From contig JBGTCY010000115.1 in the NCBI GenBank assembly GCA_041748615.1, forward strand, positions 1-15,668: a stretch of 15,668 nt of DNA, written 5' to 3'. Position numbers and translations under genes: made by a program. This document shows positions 1 to 7,223 of this stretch, one piece after another. The DNA is from JBGTCY01 sp041748615 (GTDB taxonomy: Bacteria; Bacteroidota; Bacteroidia; Chitinophagales; CAIOSU01). The notes under the pieces are model-generated. The model was not told the origin of the DNA. It did no database searches and saw only the letters and a list, made by a program, of their open reading frames with translations. Numbering within the stretch: the first letter of the stretch is position 1; every line of letters begins with the position of its first letter.

Positions 1-1
1 C

Positions 2-823
2 GTCATTGAAAAGCGTTTGAGTAAAACCGGGTATTACGAGTTCAATCCCGAAGAATTGGAGCAGGCAATTGACCTTACTTCGGGACTAAAGGCTTCGAAA
101 CAGGAAGTGAAGATGCTGAAAGGCATCGTGCGTTTCGGCAATATCACCGTGCGGCAAATCATGCGGCAGCGCATGGATGTTGCGGCAGCGGAAGAAACAC
201 TTCCATTCACAGAAATGATGCGTTTCGTGAAAGATGCCGGATACTCGCGGATTCCGGTGTATCGCGACAACCTTGATAACATTGTCGGCATTCTTTATGT
301 CAAAGACTTGCTTGACCATCTGAATGAAAGCGATGACTTCGAATGGCAAAGATTATTAAGGCAGCCGGTGTTCACGCCTGAAACAAAAAAGATTGATACA
401 CTGCTGAAAGAAATTCAGAAAAAAGGCGTTCACCTGATTATCGCGGTGGATGAATACGGAGGCACCTCCGGCATTATTACACTGGAAGATATTCTGGAAG
501 AAGTGATTGGAGAAATCCGTGATGAATATGACGCGCCCGATGATGAGCCGTATTTCGAAAAAATTGACTCAAAGAATTTTGTGTTTGACGGAAAAATGCT
601 CATTCAGGACATCTGCAATAAAATGGATTTGCATAAAGACGCGTTTGACGAATTCAAAGCGGATGCCGACACGATTGGCGGTTTGATTTTAGAACTTTCA
701 GGAAAAATGCCGGTGAAGAATGAAGAATTCAGACATGAAAATTTTGTGTTTAAAGTGGTTTCAATCGGTGAAAACCGCGTAAAGAGGGTGATGATTTCAG
801 TATTGGATAATGTTCCCGGATAA
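2..823 (+). CDS. gldE: GldE, CBS/CorC-domain gliding-motility-associated protein (5' truncated by window)
   Basis: The reading frame is open to the first base of the window (V-I-E-K-R before the first possible start, a TTG at 17), so the N-terminal membrane part (DUF21/CNNM) lies outside. What remains is the cytoplasmic half of a HlyC/CorC-type protein. Counting from the TTG, it has a CBS pair at about residues 41-100 and 117-167, with IPVYRDNLDNIVGILYVKDL and AVDEYGGTSGIITLEDILEE as the typical strand-helix signatures, then a CorC_HlyC domain at about 180-262. The family is related to magnesium/cobalt efflux proteins. In Bacteroidota this paralogue, directly followed by gldD, is GldE, linked to GldD function in gliding and type IX secretion. 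The stop codon is one base before the likely gldD start. I am confident of the family; the name GldE rests mainly on the gldD neighbour. Confidence 0.88.
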   Translation, partial: VIEKRLSKTGYYEFNPEELEQAIDLTSGLKASKQEVKMLKGIVRFGNITVRQIMRQRMDVAAAEETLPFTEMMRFVKDAGYSRIPVYRDNLDNIVGILYVKDLLDHLNESDDFEWQRLLRQPVFTPETKKIDTLLKEIQKKGVHLIIAVDEYGGTSGIITLEDILEEVIGEIRDEYDAPDDEPYFEKIDSKNFVFDGKMLIQDICNKMDLHKDAFDEFKADADTIGGLILELSGKMPVKNEEFRHENFVFKVVSIGENRVKRVMISVLDNVPG

Positions 824-824
824 A

Positions 825-1412
825 ATGAAAATGAGAATCTTGTTATTGCTTTTAACGCTTGCCTTCATCAGTTGTAATGAAACTGATGTTCCAAAACCGA
901 AAGGTTATTACAGGATAAACCTTCCTGCAAAAAATTACCGGGAATACAATTCCGTGATTTGTCCTTTCCGTTTCGACTATCCGGTTTACGCGAACATCAT
1001 GAGTGATTCGATGTTTTTTAATGAGCCTGCCGAAAACCCCTGCTGGCTGAATCTTGACTTTGAATCGTTGAACGCGCGCATTCATTTAAGCTACAAAAAC
1101 ATCAACGAGAATAATCAATTTTCAAAGTTGGTAGAAGATGCACACAAAATGACCTTCAAACACACGATGAAAGCCCAGTACATTGATGAAAGCCTCATCA
1201 AAAACAAGCAGGGAGTCGCGGGAATGTTGTTTGAAGTGGGCGGAGATGCCGCTTCGAATATTCAGTTTTTTCTTACCGACAGCAATCTTCATTTCATCCG
1301 GGGAGCGCTCTATTTTCATACCATTCCGAATGAAGATTCACTGATGCCCGTCATCAAATTCGTGAAAGAAGATATGATGAAAATGATTGAGAGTTTTGAG
1401 TGGAGTAATTGA
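825..1412 (+). CDS. gldD: GldD, gliding motility lipoprotein
   Basis: This 195-residue protein opens with a lipoprotein signal: positively charged MKMR, a leucine run, then LAFISC, with the cysteine as the lipidation site. The frame is open up to an ATG at 810, but that start would add MFPDK and overlap gldE. ATG 825 (or 831) gives a cleaner signal peptide and starts one base after the gldE stop, implying a translationally coupled pair. The mature part contains the pattern expected of GldD: PKPKGYYRINLP near the N-terminus, YPVYA, and a C-terminal region ending in MIESFEWSN. GldD is an envelope lipoprotein needed for gliding and T9SS function in Flavobacterium; its presence does not prove that this organism glides. 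Family assignment is firm. Confidence 0.9.
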   Translation: MKMRILLLLLTLAFISCNETDVPKPKGYYRINLPAKNYREYNSVICPFRFDYPVYANIMSDSMFFNEPAENPCWLNLDFESLNARIHLSYKNINENNQFSKLVEDAHKMTFKHTMKAQYIDESLIKNKQGVAGMLFEVGGDAASNIQFFLTDSNLHFIRGALYFHTIPNEDSLMPVIKFVKEDMMKMIESFEWSN

Positions 1413-1441
1413 AAAAATAATTTCTTACTGAAAAAATAATC

Positions 1442-2488
1442 TCAGAGCGGTTTTGATTTTGCAAAAAAATCATCATACTTTCTGAAAACTTTTCCGAATA
1501 CAAAATCCTGAATGATAGCGAAATCTTTTCCCTCATTGAGCAGCGCGTAGTAGCGGTCAATGTCATAAGGAATCGCTTCCCCTGCTCTGTCAAACTGATA
1601 CTTTGTTCGCTTGCCGGTAGGCATCAGATAGACAACCATGTTTTTTTGTTTTCCCGCAATATCTTTCACCTGAATTTCAAGCAAAGGCTGACTCGCCAAA
1701 ACGGAATCCTTTCCCGGTCTTTCATTAACGAACCCCTCCACATTGAGAAAACTGAATGAAGAGAGATAGCGCAAAAGAAAATCTTTGTTTAGCGGTTTTG
1801 TGTTGTCCTCAATATTTTCAAAACCACGTGAGACATTAATAGAATCTTCGTCTATCGCTGTGATGGTGAAAGAATGTTCGGGCTGCGTAAAATAGTTGAT
1901 GGCAACCTGACGGATTTGTTCGGCTGAGTAATCAAACACTCCTGTATCTCTCCATGAAACTTCGTCCGTGAAATAGCGCACATTGATAATGCCCTGCATC
2001 CCGGGCAAATGTGTGATGTATGGTTTTTCCGCCACCTTGCCATTGATTTCCATAATCATGTACGTGCCGCGACTGTCTTCCGTATTGCCGCCCACATGAT
2101 ATACTTTGAAAGGTTTGGTTTCACCATTTTTATAAAGCTCCACTATGGTTGATTTCGTAGCAAGGTCTTTCACTACTTCGTTCCAACGCTTATTGGAAAT
2201 AGGGTAATACACCTGCACTTTCTGAATGGTTTCCAGCAATACATTCACTGTGGGCTGAAACGCCTTGTACTTTCCATTAATTACCCAATGATTGCCTTCC
2301 TTTCGCAGGTCGGCAATGGTGTTGCTTTTGTCTGCAAGGAAAATGCGGTCAATCCCCGAAACATCCTTCACGGCAAAATCCTGGTCAGGTGAAGTGGCGT
2401 CTGCCGTTTTTTTATCGCGTTGCATCCAAACAAAAACGCCCGCAACTACTGCCAGCAACAAAAGATAAATCAGATTTTTTTTCATCAA
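1442..2488 (-). CDS. DUF4340 domain-containing protein, membrane-anchored
   Basis: This 348-residue protein has one N-terminal membrane segment (about residues 4-21, NLIYLLLLAVVAGVFVW) followed by a long extracytoplasmic part. The mature part begins with the DUF4340 pattern: AVKDVSGIDRIFLADK, then a W-x-I-N-G-K-Y segment, then LLETIQKVQVYYPISNK. DUF4340 proteins in Bacteroidota are often found beside ABC-type gliding or export genes (GldG-like), but their biochemical role is not settled. The gene runs convergently to gldD, with only 29 bases between the stops. Either M of MMKK could be the start (2488 or 2485). A TAATTTTG box 20 bases upstream may be the -7 element of its own promoter, although the next gene upstream on this strand is only 64 bases away. 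Confidence 0.8.
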   Translation of the reverse strand: MMKKNLIYLLLLAVVAGVFVWMQRDKKTADATSPDQDFAVKDVSGIDRIFLADKSNTIADLRKEGNHWVINGKYKAFQPTVNVLLETIQKVQVYYPISNKRWNEVVKDLATKSTIVELYKNGETKPFKVYHVGGNTEDSRGTYMIMEINGKVAEKPYITHLPGMQGIINVRYFTDEVSWRDTGVFDYSAEQIRQVAINYFTQPEHSFTITAIDEDSINVSRGFENIEDNTKPLNKDFLLRYLSSFSFLNVEGFVNERPGKDSVLASQPLLEIQVKDIAGKQKNMVVYLMPTGKRTKYQFDRAGEAIPYDIDRYYALLNEGKDFAIIQDFVFGKVFRKYDDFFAKSKPL

Positions 2489-2508
2489 GGAATTTAAAAA
2501 TGAACTTC

Positions 2509-2516
2509 CAAAATTA
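2509..2516 (-). promoter_or_regulatory. Possible -7 box of the DUF4340 gene promoter
   Basis: On the minus strand this reads TAATTTTG, an exact match to the Bacteroidota -7 consensus TAnnTTTG, and it lies 20 bases before the start at 2488. I see no clear TTG -33 element at the expected distance, so this is only a candidate. Confidence 0.28.
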
Positions 2517-2552
2517 CTTGATTCATTCGAGCAGACCGTGAAATGCGTGGAG

Positions 2553-3170
2553 CTATCGTTTAATCAGCTTAAACGCAAGGTCTCTCCCGTGTCCTTGAAT
2601 GATGGCAAGATTTATCCAGCAGAGTGCGAATTTTTCCAGCAGTTCCACTTTGTCATCGCCACCGAAATCATAGCATTGCTCAAAGCCGATAGCTTTGGCT
2701 AATTGTTCGGCAACTTGTTTGGCTTTCGCGCTGCTGCCTGCCGCGAACATGTCAATGCCGGTGCCGTTATAAACCGGATTCAGCATGTTTTCAAAACCCG
2801 TGGAATTAAAACACTTCACGACATCTTCCGCTTTGGTAATTGCTTTGATAGCGTGAAAAGCTGTGACATGAGGCTCCGGTCGCAAGCGAATGGAATTGGT
2901 GGTGTCAATGATAATTTTTTTAGAAAGATTACCCAACTGCGGAATGAGTTCCAAAACAGCATCGGGTGGCGTGGTGATGACAATCACTTCCGCATCTTTG
3001 CATGCATCAGCAACCGTTTTTACAATGGCATCCGGAATTAACTCCAATGTTTTTTTTGTTTTTAGCGAATCCGGATTTCTTACTCCGAATCCGATTTCAT
3101 GTCCCGCCATGAGCCAGCCTTTTCCAAGCGCGGAACCTACATTGCCTGAACCGATGATAGCGATTTTCAT
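2553..3170 (-). CDS. NADP-binding oxidoreductase, F420-dependent NADP reductase-like family
   Basis: This 205-residue protein starts directly with a Rossmann fold: MKIAIIGSGNVGSALGKGW, with the GxGxxG dinucleotide loop at residues 7-12, followed by a second strand ending in GVRNPDSL. That contains an arginine at the position typical of NADP-preferring members. The middle has the VIVITTPPDAV and IIIDTTNSI strands, and the rest (KCFNSTGFENM, D-F-GGDD) matches the NADPH-dependent F420 reductase/dinucleotide-binding family (pfam03807). Similar proteins in organisms without F420 act as NADP-dependent reductases of unknown substrate, so no specific reaction is claimed. It lies 24 bases downstream of the carbonic anhydrase on the same strand and is probably co-transcribed with it. 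Confidence 0.8.
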   Translation of the reverse strand: MKIAIIGSGNVGSALGKGWLMAGHEIGFGVRNPDSLKTKKTLELIPDAIVKTVADACKDAEVIVITTPPDAVLELIPQLGNLSKKIIIDTTNSIRLRPEPHVTAFHAIKAITKAEDVVKCFNSTGFENMLNPVYNGTGIDMFAAGSSAKAKQVAEQLAKAIGFEQCYDFGGDDKVELLEKFALCWINLAIIQGHGRDLAFKLIKR

Positions 3171-3194
3171 AGTTAATTTTTTTGATTTTCTCCC

Positions 3195-3677
3195 TTAAAT
3201 AATTCGATAGATTTCCATGATTTCACTAAGGATTTTCGGGAAATCTATTTTCAAATCAATCAGTTCACCCGAATGAACGTCAAACACCCATCCATACACC
3301 AACAGTCCTCTTTCTTTATGGGCTTCCTGCACGTTGAGTTCAATCAGCCGGTTGTAGCGGGCGTTTTCATCTTTAAAATTGTCCAACTCTTTTTTATGAA
3401 GGCGGTACACATCGCGAATATTGCGCAGCCACGGATTCAGGATGTCCAAGTCATTGAGGTCAATGCTGATGACCATGTTTGCGATGTTACGATGGACGAA
3501 CACCTCGTCCGGCTGCACACCCATCAGTTCTTCCGCGGTCACGCGGCTGTCGGAACAACCGATATACAGCAGTTCAGGATTTTGCCCGCGTGATAAGTTT
3601 TCGAAATACTGCGGGTCGAGCGAAAGTTTATTGGCAACCCACTTTTTATTGTTCTCAAAATTTTTTGTGAATTCCAT
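3195..3677 (-). pseudogene. Beta-carbonic anhydrase with in-frame internal deletion of zinc ligands
   Basis: The 160-residue reading frame is uninterrupted and clearly of the beta-carbonic anhydrase family: LLYIGCSDSRVTAEELMG (residues 37-54, with Cys41 and the Asp43-Arg45 dyad) and VFVHRNIANMV (59-69), then NPWLRNIRDVYRLHKKEL and a normal C-terminus (LLVYGWVFDVHSGEL). In normal members about 35-40 residues lie between these two halves, including the SVLQYAV helix and the HxxC zinc-binding motif (GHYGCGG). Here ISIDLN joins directly to DLDILNPWLRN at residues 70-81 (about 3437-3470), and no His/Cys pair replaces the motif. The family's usual length is about 200-220 residues. Without two of the three protein zinc ligands it should not hydrate CO2, so I list it as a probable pseudogene. 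An assembly error is the main alternative. It starts 18 bases after the bestrophin remnant's stop. Confidence 0.82.
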
Positions 3678-3695
3678 TTTACTATTTTTTACAGG

Positions 3696-3986
3696 CTAAT
3701 AAAGAAACCCGTTTTGTACTTGCAATTTATCAGGAAGATTGGATTCGCCCAAAGTTTCACGCAAATCCCGCTCAATCGTGTTGCACAAAGCCGTGAGCGG
3801 CACATCCGTATTCTTATTTTCAAATGTGTCTTCGCTCACTCCGCCCACTTTGCCCATCACGCTAAACACAAATGAAATCACCACAGAAATCGGAATCATC
3901 ATTCCTGCCATTTCCATTTTCGCAAAATCACCAATCATGCTGAATGGCAGCACCAGCATAAATACAATAAAAAACTGTTTAGTGTA
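3696..3986 (-). pseudogene. Bestrophin-family chloride/bicarbonate channel, C-terminal remnant
   Basis: The frame reads KQFFIVFMLVLPFSM, then a second membrane stretch (MMIPISVVISFVFSVMGKVG), then the characteristic bestrophin tail: EDTFENKNTDVPLTALCNTIERDLRETLGE, ending in KLQVQNGFLY. The tail fits the bacterial bestrophin/YneE pattern (E-D-x-F, N-D-x-P-L, C-x-T-I-E, L-R-x-x-L-G-E). Family members have about 280-300 residues; only the last 95 or so are here, and the only internal ATG (3959) falls inside a membrane helix. Upstream in frame the similarity stops at about 3981-3990, where sequence belonging to an HxlR-type regulator on the other strand begins. Bestrophins and carbonic anhydrases are plausible functional partners in bicarbonate handling, and both are damaged here. 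Confidence 0.72.
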
Positions 3987-3989
3987 AAA

Positions 3990-4154
3990 AAAGGATATGC
4001 CCAGATTCCACTCCGGGTTGAATACTCACTCACTACAAGAAGCAAGCGCTCTATCAAAATGATTGAGCAAATCCGCGATTACGGATTGAAGCTGATGGAA
4101 GAGTTTGGGTTTAACATGATTGAAGAAAAGAAAAAAAGCGCCCGCAAAAAGTAG
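3990..4154 (+). pseudogene. HxlR-type winged-helix regulator, C-terminal remnant
   Basis: On the plus strand the frame ending at the TAG at 4152-4154 reads KKGYAQIPLRVEYSLT followed by TRSKRSIKMIEQIRDYGLKL. This is the last third of an HxlR-family regulator: it aligns without gaps to the family pattern (Y-x-x-V-P-P-R-V-E-Y-S-L-T, then L-G-x-S-L-x-P-V-I-x-x-M-x-x-W-G). The DNA-binding part upstream is absent; the same bases to the left are the bestrophin remnant on the minus strand. The first internal ATG (4059) would leave only 31 residues. I infer that a divergent bestrophin/HxlR pair was fused by one deletion that removed both 5' ends. Confidence 0.62.
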
Positions 4155-4169
4155 GCGCTTCTTTTCTTT
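4127..4169 (-). terminator. Rho-independent-type terminator of the PadR/PspC operon (probably bidirectional)
   Basis: A 16-base stem (4127-4142 with 4154-4169, one mismatch) has AAGCGCC/GGCGCTT at its core and an 11-base loop. On the minus strand it ends in GGCGCTTTTTTTC, a strong U-tract, and lies 86 bases past the pspC stop at 4255. On the plus strand the stem is followed by a T/C-rich tract and coincides with the last codons and stop of the HxlR remnant. Confidence 0.75.
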
Positions 4170-4254
4170 CCTCGGTTGTAAACGCCTTTTTCTTTATCCT
4201 CTTTCACCGGGTCAGCATTTCGCTTGCATTCCATAGCGGTGGCGATTCAACCTT

Positions 4255-6465
4255 TCATCTTTCTGGCTTCACGGATGAAAACCCACTTACCTCCGTTGAA
4301 ATTTCCGGCAATCCTTTATACAAGATTTCACTCGCGCCCGCGGCATCCGCATTCAGTTTTCTTGTCACATACACTTCAGCTTTACTCGCGCCAGTCGCAT
4401 TAATCGTGGCGTTTTCAACCAGATATTCAAAACCGCGCAAACTCGATGCTCCTGCAACCACAACATTTAGATTTGCTCCTTTTCCTTTGAGCCGCAATTT
4501 TGACGCACCACTCACTTCCGCTTTCAGTTCCTTGGTGTTGACATTCATTTCCACATCACCCGCACCGCTTACCTCCAGCGAGAAACTGTTTTCATCAAAA
4601 CCATTTATTACGGCATTGTTTGCGCCATGCAGCGTCAGGCCGTTGATGGAAGGCATCACTACCGTCACTGTTCCACGTTCCTTCAAGGAAATTTTTTTAC
4701 TCCCTTCATAACTTATTTCAAGACGCTCATTTATTTTTTTAATCATTAAAGCATCCACGAATGACTGACTTCCGTTGCCGGTGACCTGCCAGTTTGCGCC
4801 TTGTTTAATTTCAAGATTAAAAACACCGGAGGCTTTCACGGTATTGAAATCTTCCAATGAAAACTCACGGCTCACTTTTCCTTTTTTGAAACTTGAAGCG
4901 GTGTTCGAAGCCGCGAAGTCACAGCCGATGCACGACAGCCCGTCCGCTTGCATCGTCCAAATGCGTCCTGCCATTTGAAGGGAGCGGACGTTGTTTGTAT
5001 TTTGAACCCTGTACAGCAGTTCGCTGAGATTTTCATCAATGAAAACGGATTTATCTTCCGGCACATACAACACGAGCCGTATTTCCTGACCTCTGAAATT
5101 TTCGCTCGATGGAAATGAAAAATATTCCTGAATCATTAACAGCGAGTCGTTTTGTTCAAGCAAGTAACTGACATTTTCAATCCGCTGTTGCGCTGCGCCC
5201 GTGTTTTGCCCGCGCGCCCTGATAACCTGCGTAAGTTGAAACTCATCTGTCGGACTTTTCTTTATCTCTAACCGCACTCTTTCCAACACGATATACTTTC
5301 CATTTTGAGGAATAAATACGCCATTATCAAAAAGTTGAATCGTGAAGTTTTTGTTTAGCTTATCCTGCGCGGGTAAACTCAGATAGATGGTATCATTTGC
5401 CGGTTGAGCAAGCGGAATTTCCTGCTGAATACTTTCTGTCAGCCGGAAATCAAGCGCAGTTTTTATCCCGGTGAAAATCACTAATCCGAATCCAACCAAC
5501 CACAAACCAAACATACTGATGCCTAACCCTTTGATTCTTTTAGACGAAGGCAGCAACAAATGAAATCCGGCAAACACCAATGATAATGCTGGAATGCCGA
5601 TGAGTAAAATCAATCCGCTCCCGGCAAGGAACAATAGTAGCTTACTTGAAAAAATCAGCGGATACAACGCGGAGAGCAGGATGCCGTCCATCATGGAAGG
5701 AAACAGCCCTGCAACCGCCAGCGCGATGAGCACCGAAGTGCCGCCAATAATCAACACGACCGCCAGCAATTTTCCGATGAACCTGAAAAAAAATAAAACA
5801 ATTTCAACGAGTAAACCGATTATTTTTTCAAAAATATTTTTGGCTTGCTCAACACCCGGCTTCGCGTTGATATTTTCAATCCGCGTTTTCAGGTCCTGTA
5901 AATCTTCTTTGATGGTCTTTTCGATATTTGAAATATTGATGTCTTCCCCGCGCATCTGGAGTTTTTCGGAAGCGGTTTTTGCATCCGGAACAATCAGCAC
6001 CATGACAATGTAAATGAAGAGCGTAGTTCCGAAACTGAATAACAGCGACACAATGAAAATCAGCCTTATCCAAAGCGGGTCTTCTACGCCTAAGTAAGCG
6101 CTGATGCCCGAACAAACACCTGACACTACTTTTTCGTCCGGGTTTCTGAATAAACGCCTGCTGAGTTTTTTCTTTTCCTCACCGAAGATATCTTCGGTTT
6201 CTTCTGTTTCAAATTCTTCGGGTTTGCCCATGATGCGCGTCACTTCATCCACATCATCTTGTGTAATCACCGCCTTGCGGCTGTTGACGCGTTCACTGAA
6301 CATTTCACCGATACGCGATTCGATGTCGGCTATAATTTCCTGACCCCCTTCTGAGGCAGCGTAGCGCTTGCGGACAGCTTCGAGATACGCCTTCAGTTTT
6401 TCATAAGCAGGTTCATCCACCTGGTAAACCTGACCGCTGAGATTGATGGAGATTGTTTTATTCAT
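4255..6465 (-). CDS. PspC-domain membrane protein fused to a C-terminal GIN (DUF2807) beta-helix domain
   Basis: This 736-residue protein has these parts in order. Residues 1-90 are a cytoplasmic helical region (LKAYLEAVRKRYA, DVDEVTRIMGKPEEFE). Residues 101-162 are a PspC domain (RRLFRNPDEKVVSGVCSGIS, then a membrane helix). A charged linker predicted as coiled coil follows at 175-205, then three or more membrane segments at about 215-255, 265-305 and 312-334. Next come a probably extracytoplasmic beta-rich region (350-500), a CxxC pair (Cys512, Cys515) and a GIN/DUF2807 domain from about 534. The GIN part shows rungs marked by SGAG, SGAS, AGAS, TGAS, AGAS and SGFS, 18-20 residues apart (633-730). 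PspC proteins in Proteobacteria sense envelope stress; this larger form is a Bacteroidota architecture of unknown function. Six bases separate it from the PadR gene, so the two are co-transcribed. Confidence 0.85.
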   Translation of the reverse strand: MNKTISINLSGQVYQVDEPAYEKLKAYLEAVRKRYAASEGGQEIIADIESRIGEMFSERVNSRKAVITQDDVDEVTRIMGKPEEFETEETEDIFGEEKKKLSRRLFRNPDEKVVSGVCSGISAYLGVEDPLWIRLIFIVSLLFSFGTTLFIYIVMVLIVPDAKTASEKLQMRGEDINISNIEKTIKEDLQDLKTRIENINAKPGVEQAKNIFEKIIGLLVEIVLFFFRFIGKLLAVVLIIGGTSVLIALAVAGLFPSMMDGILLSALYPLIFSSKLLLFLAGSGLILLIGIPALSLVFAGFHLLLPSSKRIKGLGISMFGLWLVGFGLVIFTGIKTALDFRLTESIQQEIPLAQPANDTIYLSLPAQDKLNKNFTIQLFDNGVFIPQNGKYIVLERVRLEIKKSPTDEFQLTQVIRARGQNTGAAQQRIENVSYLLEQNDSLLMIQEYFSFPSSENFRGQEIRLVLYVPEDKSVFIDENLSELLYRVQNTNNVRSLQMAGRIWTMQADGLSCIGCDFAASNTASSFKKGKVSREFSLEDFNTVKASGVFNLEIKQGANWQVTGNGSQSFVDALMIKKINERLEISYEGSKKISLKERGTVTVVMPSINGLTLHGANNAVINGFDENSFSLEVSGAGDVEMNVNTKELKAEVSGASKLRLKGKGANLNVVVAGASSLRGFEYLVENATINATGASKAEVYVTRKLNADAAGASEILYKGLPEISTEVSGFSSVKPER

Positions 6466-6471
6466 TTTAAT

Positions 6472-6822
6472 TTAATTTGATTGTGTTCTGTTTTTAACGG
6501 ATAATTTCACGGCACGCTGCAATTCAATCCAGGTTTCGTCTAACTCGTTGAGGAATTTCAAACCTGCCGCAGTCAGTTTGTAATATTTACGCGGAGGACC
6601 GGAAGTGCTTTCCTTCCATTCATAACTCAACATACCGCTGTTTTTCAATCGTGTGAGCAACGGGTAAAGCGTTCCTTCCACCACTAACAGTTTCGCGTCT
6701 TTCAGCACTTCAAGAATGTCGGAAGCGTAAGACTCCTTCGCTCCGGCAATCGCGGAAAGGATGCAATATTCCAGGATGCCCTTCCGCATTTGCACTTTGG
6801 CGTTTTCTAAGTTCATGTTCAT
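6472..6822 (-). CDS. PadR-family transcriptional repressor
   Basis: This 116-residue protein consists almost entirely of a PadR winged helix. MRKGILEYCILSAIAG forms the first helix, SDILEVLKDAKLLVVEGTLYPLLTRLKNSGMLSYEW the recognition helix and start of the wing, and SGPPRKYYKLTAAG the wing strand pair, the most diagnostic part. A short C-terminal helix (LNELDETWIELQRAVKLSV) would serve as the dimer contact; this is the short, subfamily-2-like form. It sits second in a three-gene operon, 17 bases after the small secreted gene and 6 bases before pspC. PadR proteins usually repress their own operon and bind palindromes, which fits the two palindromes around the promoter at 7168-7233. Start 6822 is used; Met3 at 6816 is equally possible. 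Confidence 0.9.
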   Translation of the reverse strand: MNMNLENAKVQMRKGILEYCILSAIAGAKESYASDILEVLKDAKLLVVEGTLYPLLTRLKNSGMLSYEWKESTSGPPRKYYKLTAAGLKFLNELDETWIELQRAVKLSVKNRTQSN

Positions 6823-6839
6823 GTATTTTGTAAACAGGA

Positions 6840-7139
6840 TTACTGAGGTCTGATTTTTCCGGTTCCCGGATTTTCGGTTGAGAGGCTGTCCGGATTCAAT
6901 TCTTCAGGCAATACAAAAGTTTCACCCGGCAGCGGCTCAAACAAATGCTCATCCGGCAATACAATGGGTTGCAGTCCCAAAATCTCCGAATTGCTGAAAA
7001 TGACCGGCAATTGAATTTTGATGTCTTCCGTAAATGGCTGCGGATTTACTTTTTTTTCATCAACAGCCGCATGGATGATTGAGGAAGAAAGCGCCAGCAG
7101 CGCCAGCGCAAACAGCGAAGAAGAAAGCAGGTTTTTCAT
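6840..7139 (-). CDS. Small secreted hypothetical protein, first gene of the PadR/PspC operon
   Basis: This 99-residue protein has a clear Sec signal peptide (MKNLLSSSLFALALLALSSSIIHA, cleavage expected after the final A). The mature part of about 75 residues is acidic and proline-rich and has no cysteine. It contains a spaced series of LPxE motifs (LPDE, LPGE, LPEE) between residues about 60 and 82, which suggests an extended, perhaps disordered periplasmic chain. I do not recognise a family. Its position as the promoter-proximal gene of an operon encoding PadR and PspC-GIN suggests a partner or ligand of the membrane protein, but that is inference only. Confidence 0.65.
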   Translation of the reverse strand: MKNLLSSSLFALALLALSSSIIHAAVDEKKVNPQPFTEDIKIQLPVIFSNSEILGLQPIVLPDEHLFEPLPGETFVLPEELNPDSLSTENPGTGKIRPQ

Positions 7140-7167
7140 GGAATTTATTTTTGAGGATGAAGAATCA

Positions 7168-7181
7168 TAGTATAGATACTA
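7168..7181. promoter_or_regulatory. Palindrome TAGTAT-AG-ATACTA, probable PadR operator 2
   Basis: A perfect six-base inverted repeat with a two-base centre. It lies just downstream of the predicted transcription start of the secreted-protein/PadR/PspC operon. Its half-site (TAGTAT) is closely related to that of the palindrome at 7213-7233, as expected for two binding sites of one dimeric repressor. Confidence 0.5.
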
Positions 7182-7191
7182 CTTGACGACA

Positions 7192-7223
7192 CAAAGATAT
7201 ATACATTATACGGTACTATGCAA
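7192..7223 (-). promoter_or_regulatory. Bacteroidota-type promoter of the small secreted protein/PadR/PspC operon
   Basis: On the minus strand, TTG at 7223-7221 is followed by 21 bases and then TATCTTTG at 7199-7192, an exact match to the Bacteroidota primary sigma consensus TTG-N(19-21)-TAnnTTTG. Transcription would start at about 7185, giving a leader of about 45 bases before ATG 7139. The -33 TTG falls in the centre of one palindrome, and the second palindrome lies at the start site, so a bound repressor would block the promoter directly. Confidence 0.68.

Noticed and set aside
810..824. Earlier ATG for gldD
   Set aside because: It would put MFPDK before the lipoprotein signal and overlap gldE; the ATG at 825 gives a normal signal peptide and a one-base gap.
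1410..1440. Perfect 12-base direct repeat (TGAAAAAATAAT at 1410 and 1429) at the convergent ends of gldD and the DUF4340 gene
   Set aside because: Low-complexity A-rich sequence in a stop-codon context; nothing mobile flanks it and it is readily explained by chance.
2703..3198. Open frames on the plus strand opposite the NADP oxidoreductase
   Set aside because: No recognisable motifs; they are antisense shadows of a gene with clear Rossmann signatures.
3273..3699. Several plus-strand frames opposite the carbonic anhydrase
   Set aside because: Composition and lack of motifs mark them as antisense shadows of the conserved minus-strand frame.
5594..6013. 139-codon plus-strand frame inside the PspC gene
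   Set aside because: Lies wholly antisense to membrane helices and linker of a well supported gene; no motif of its own.
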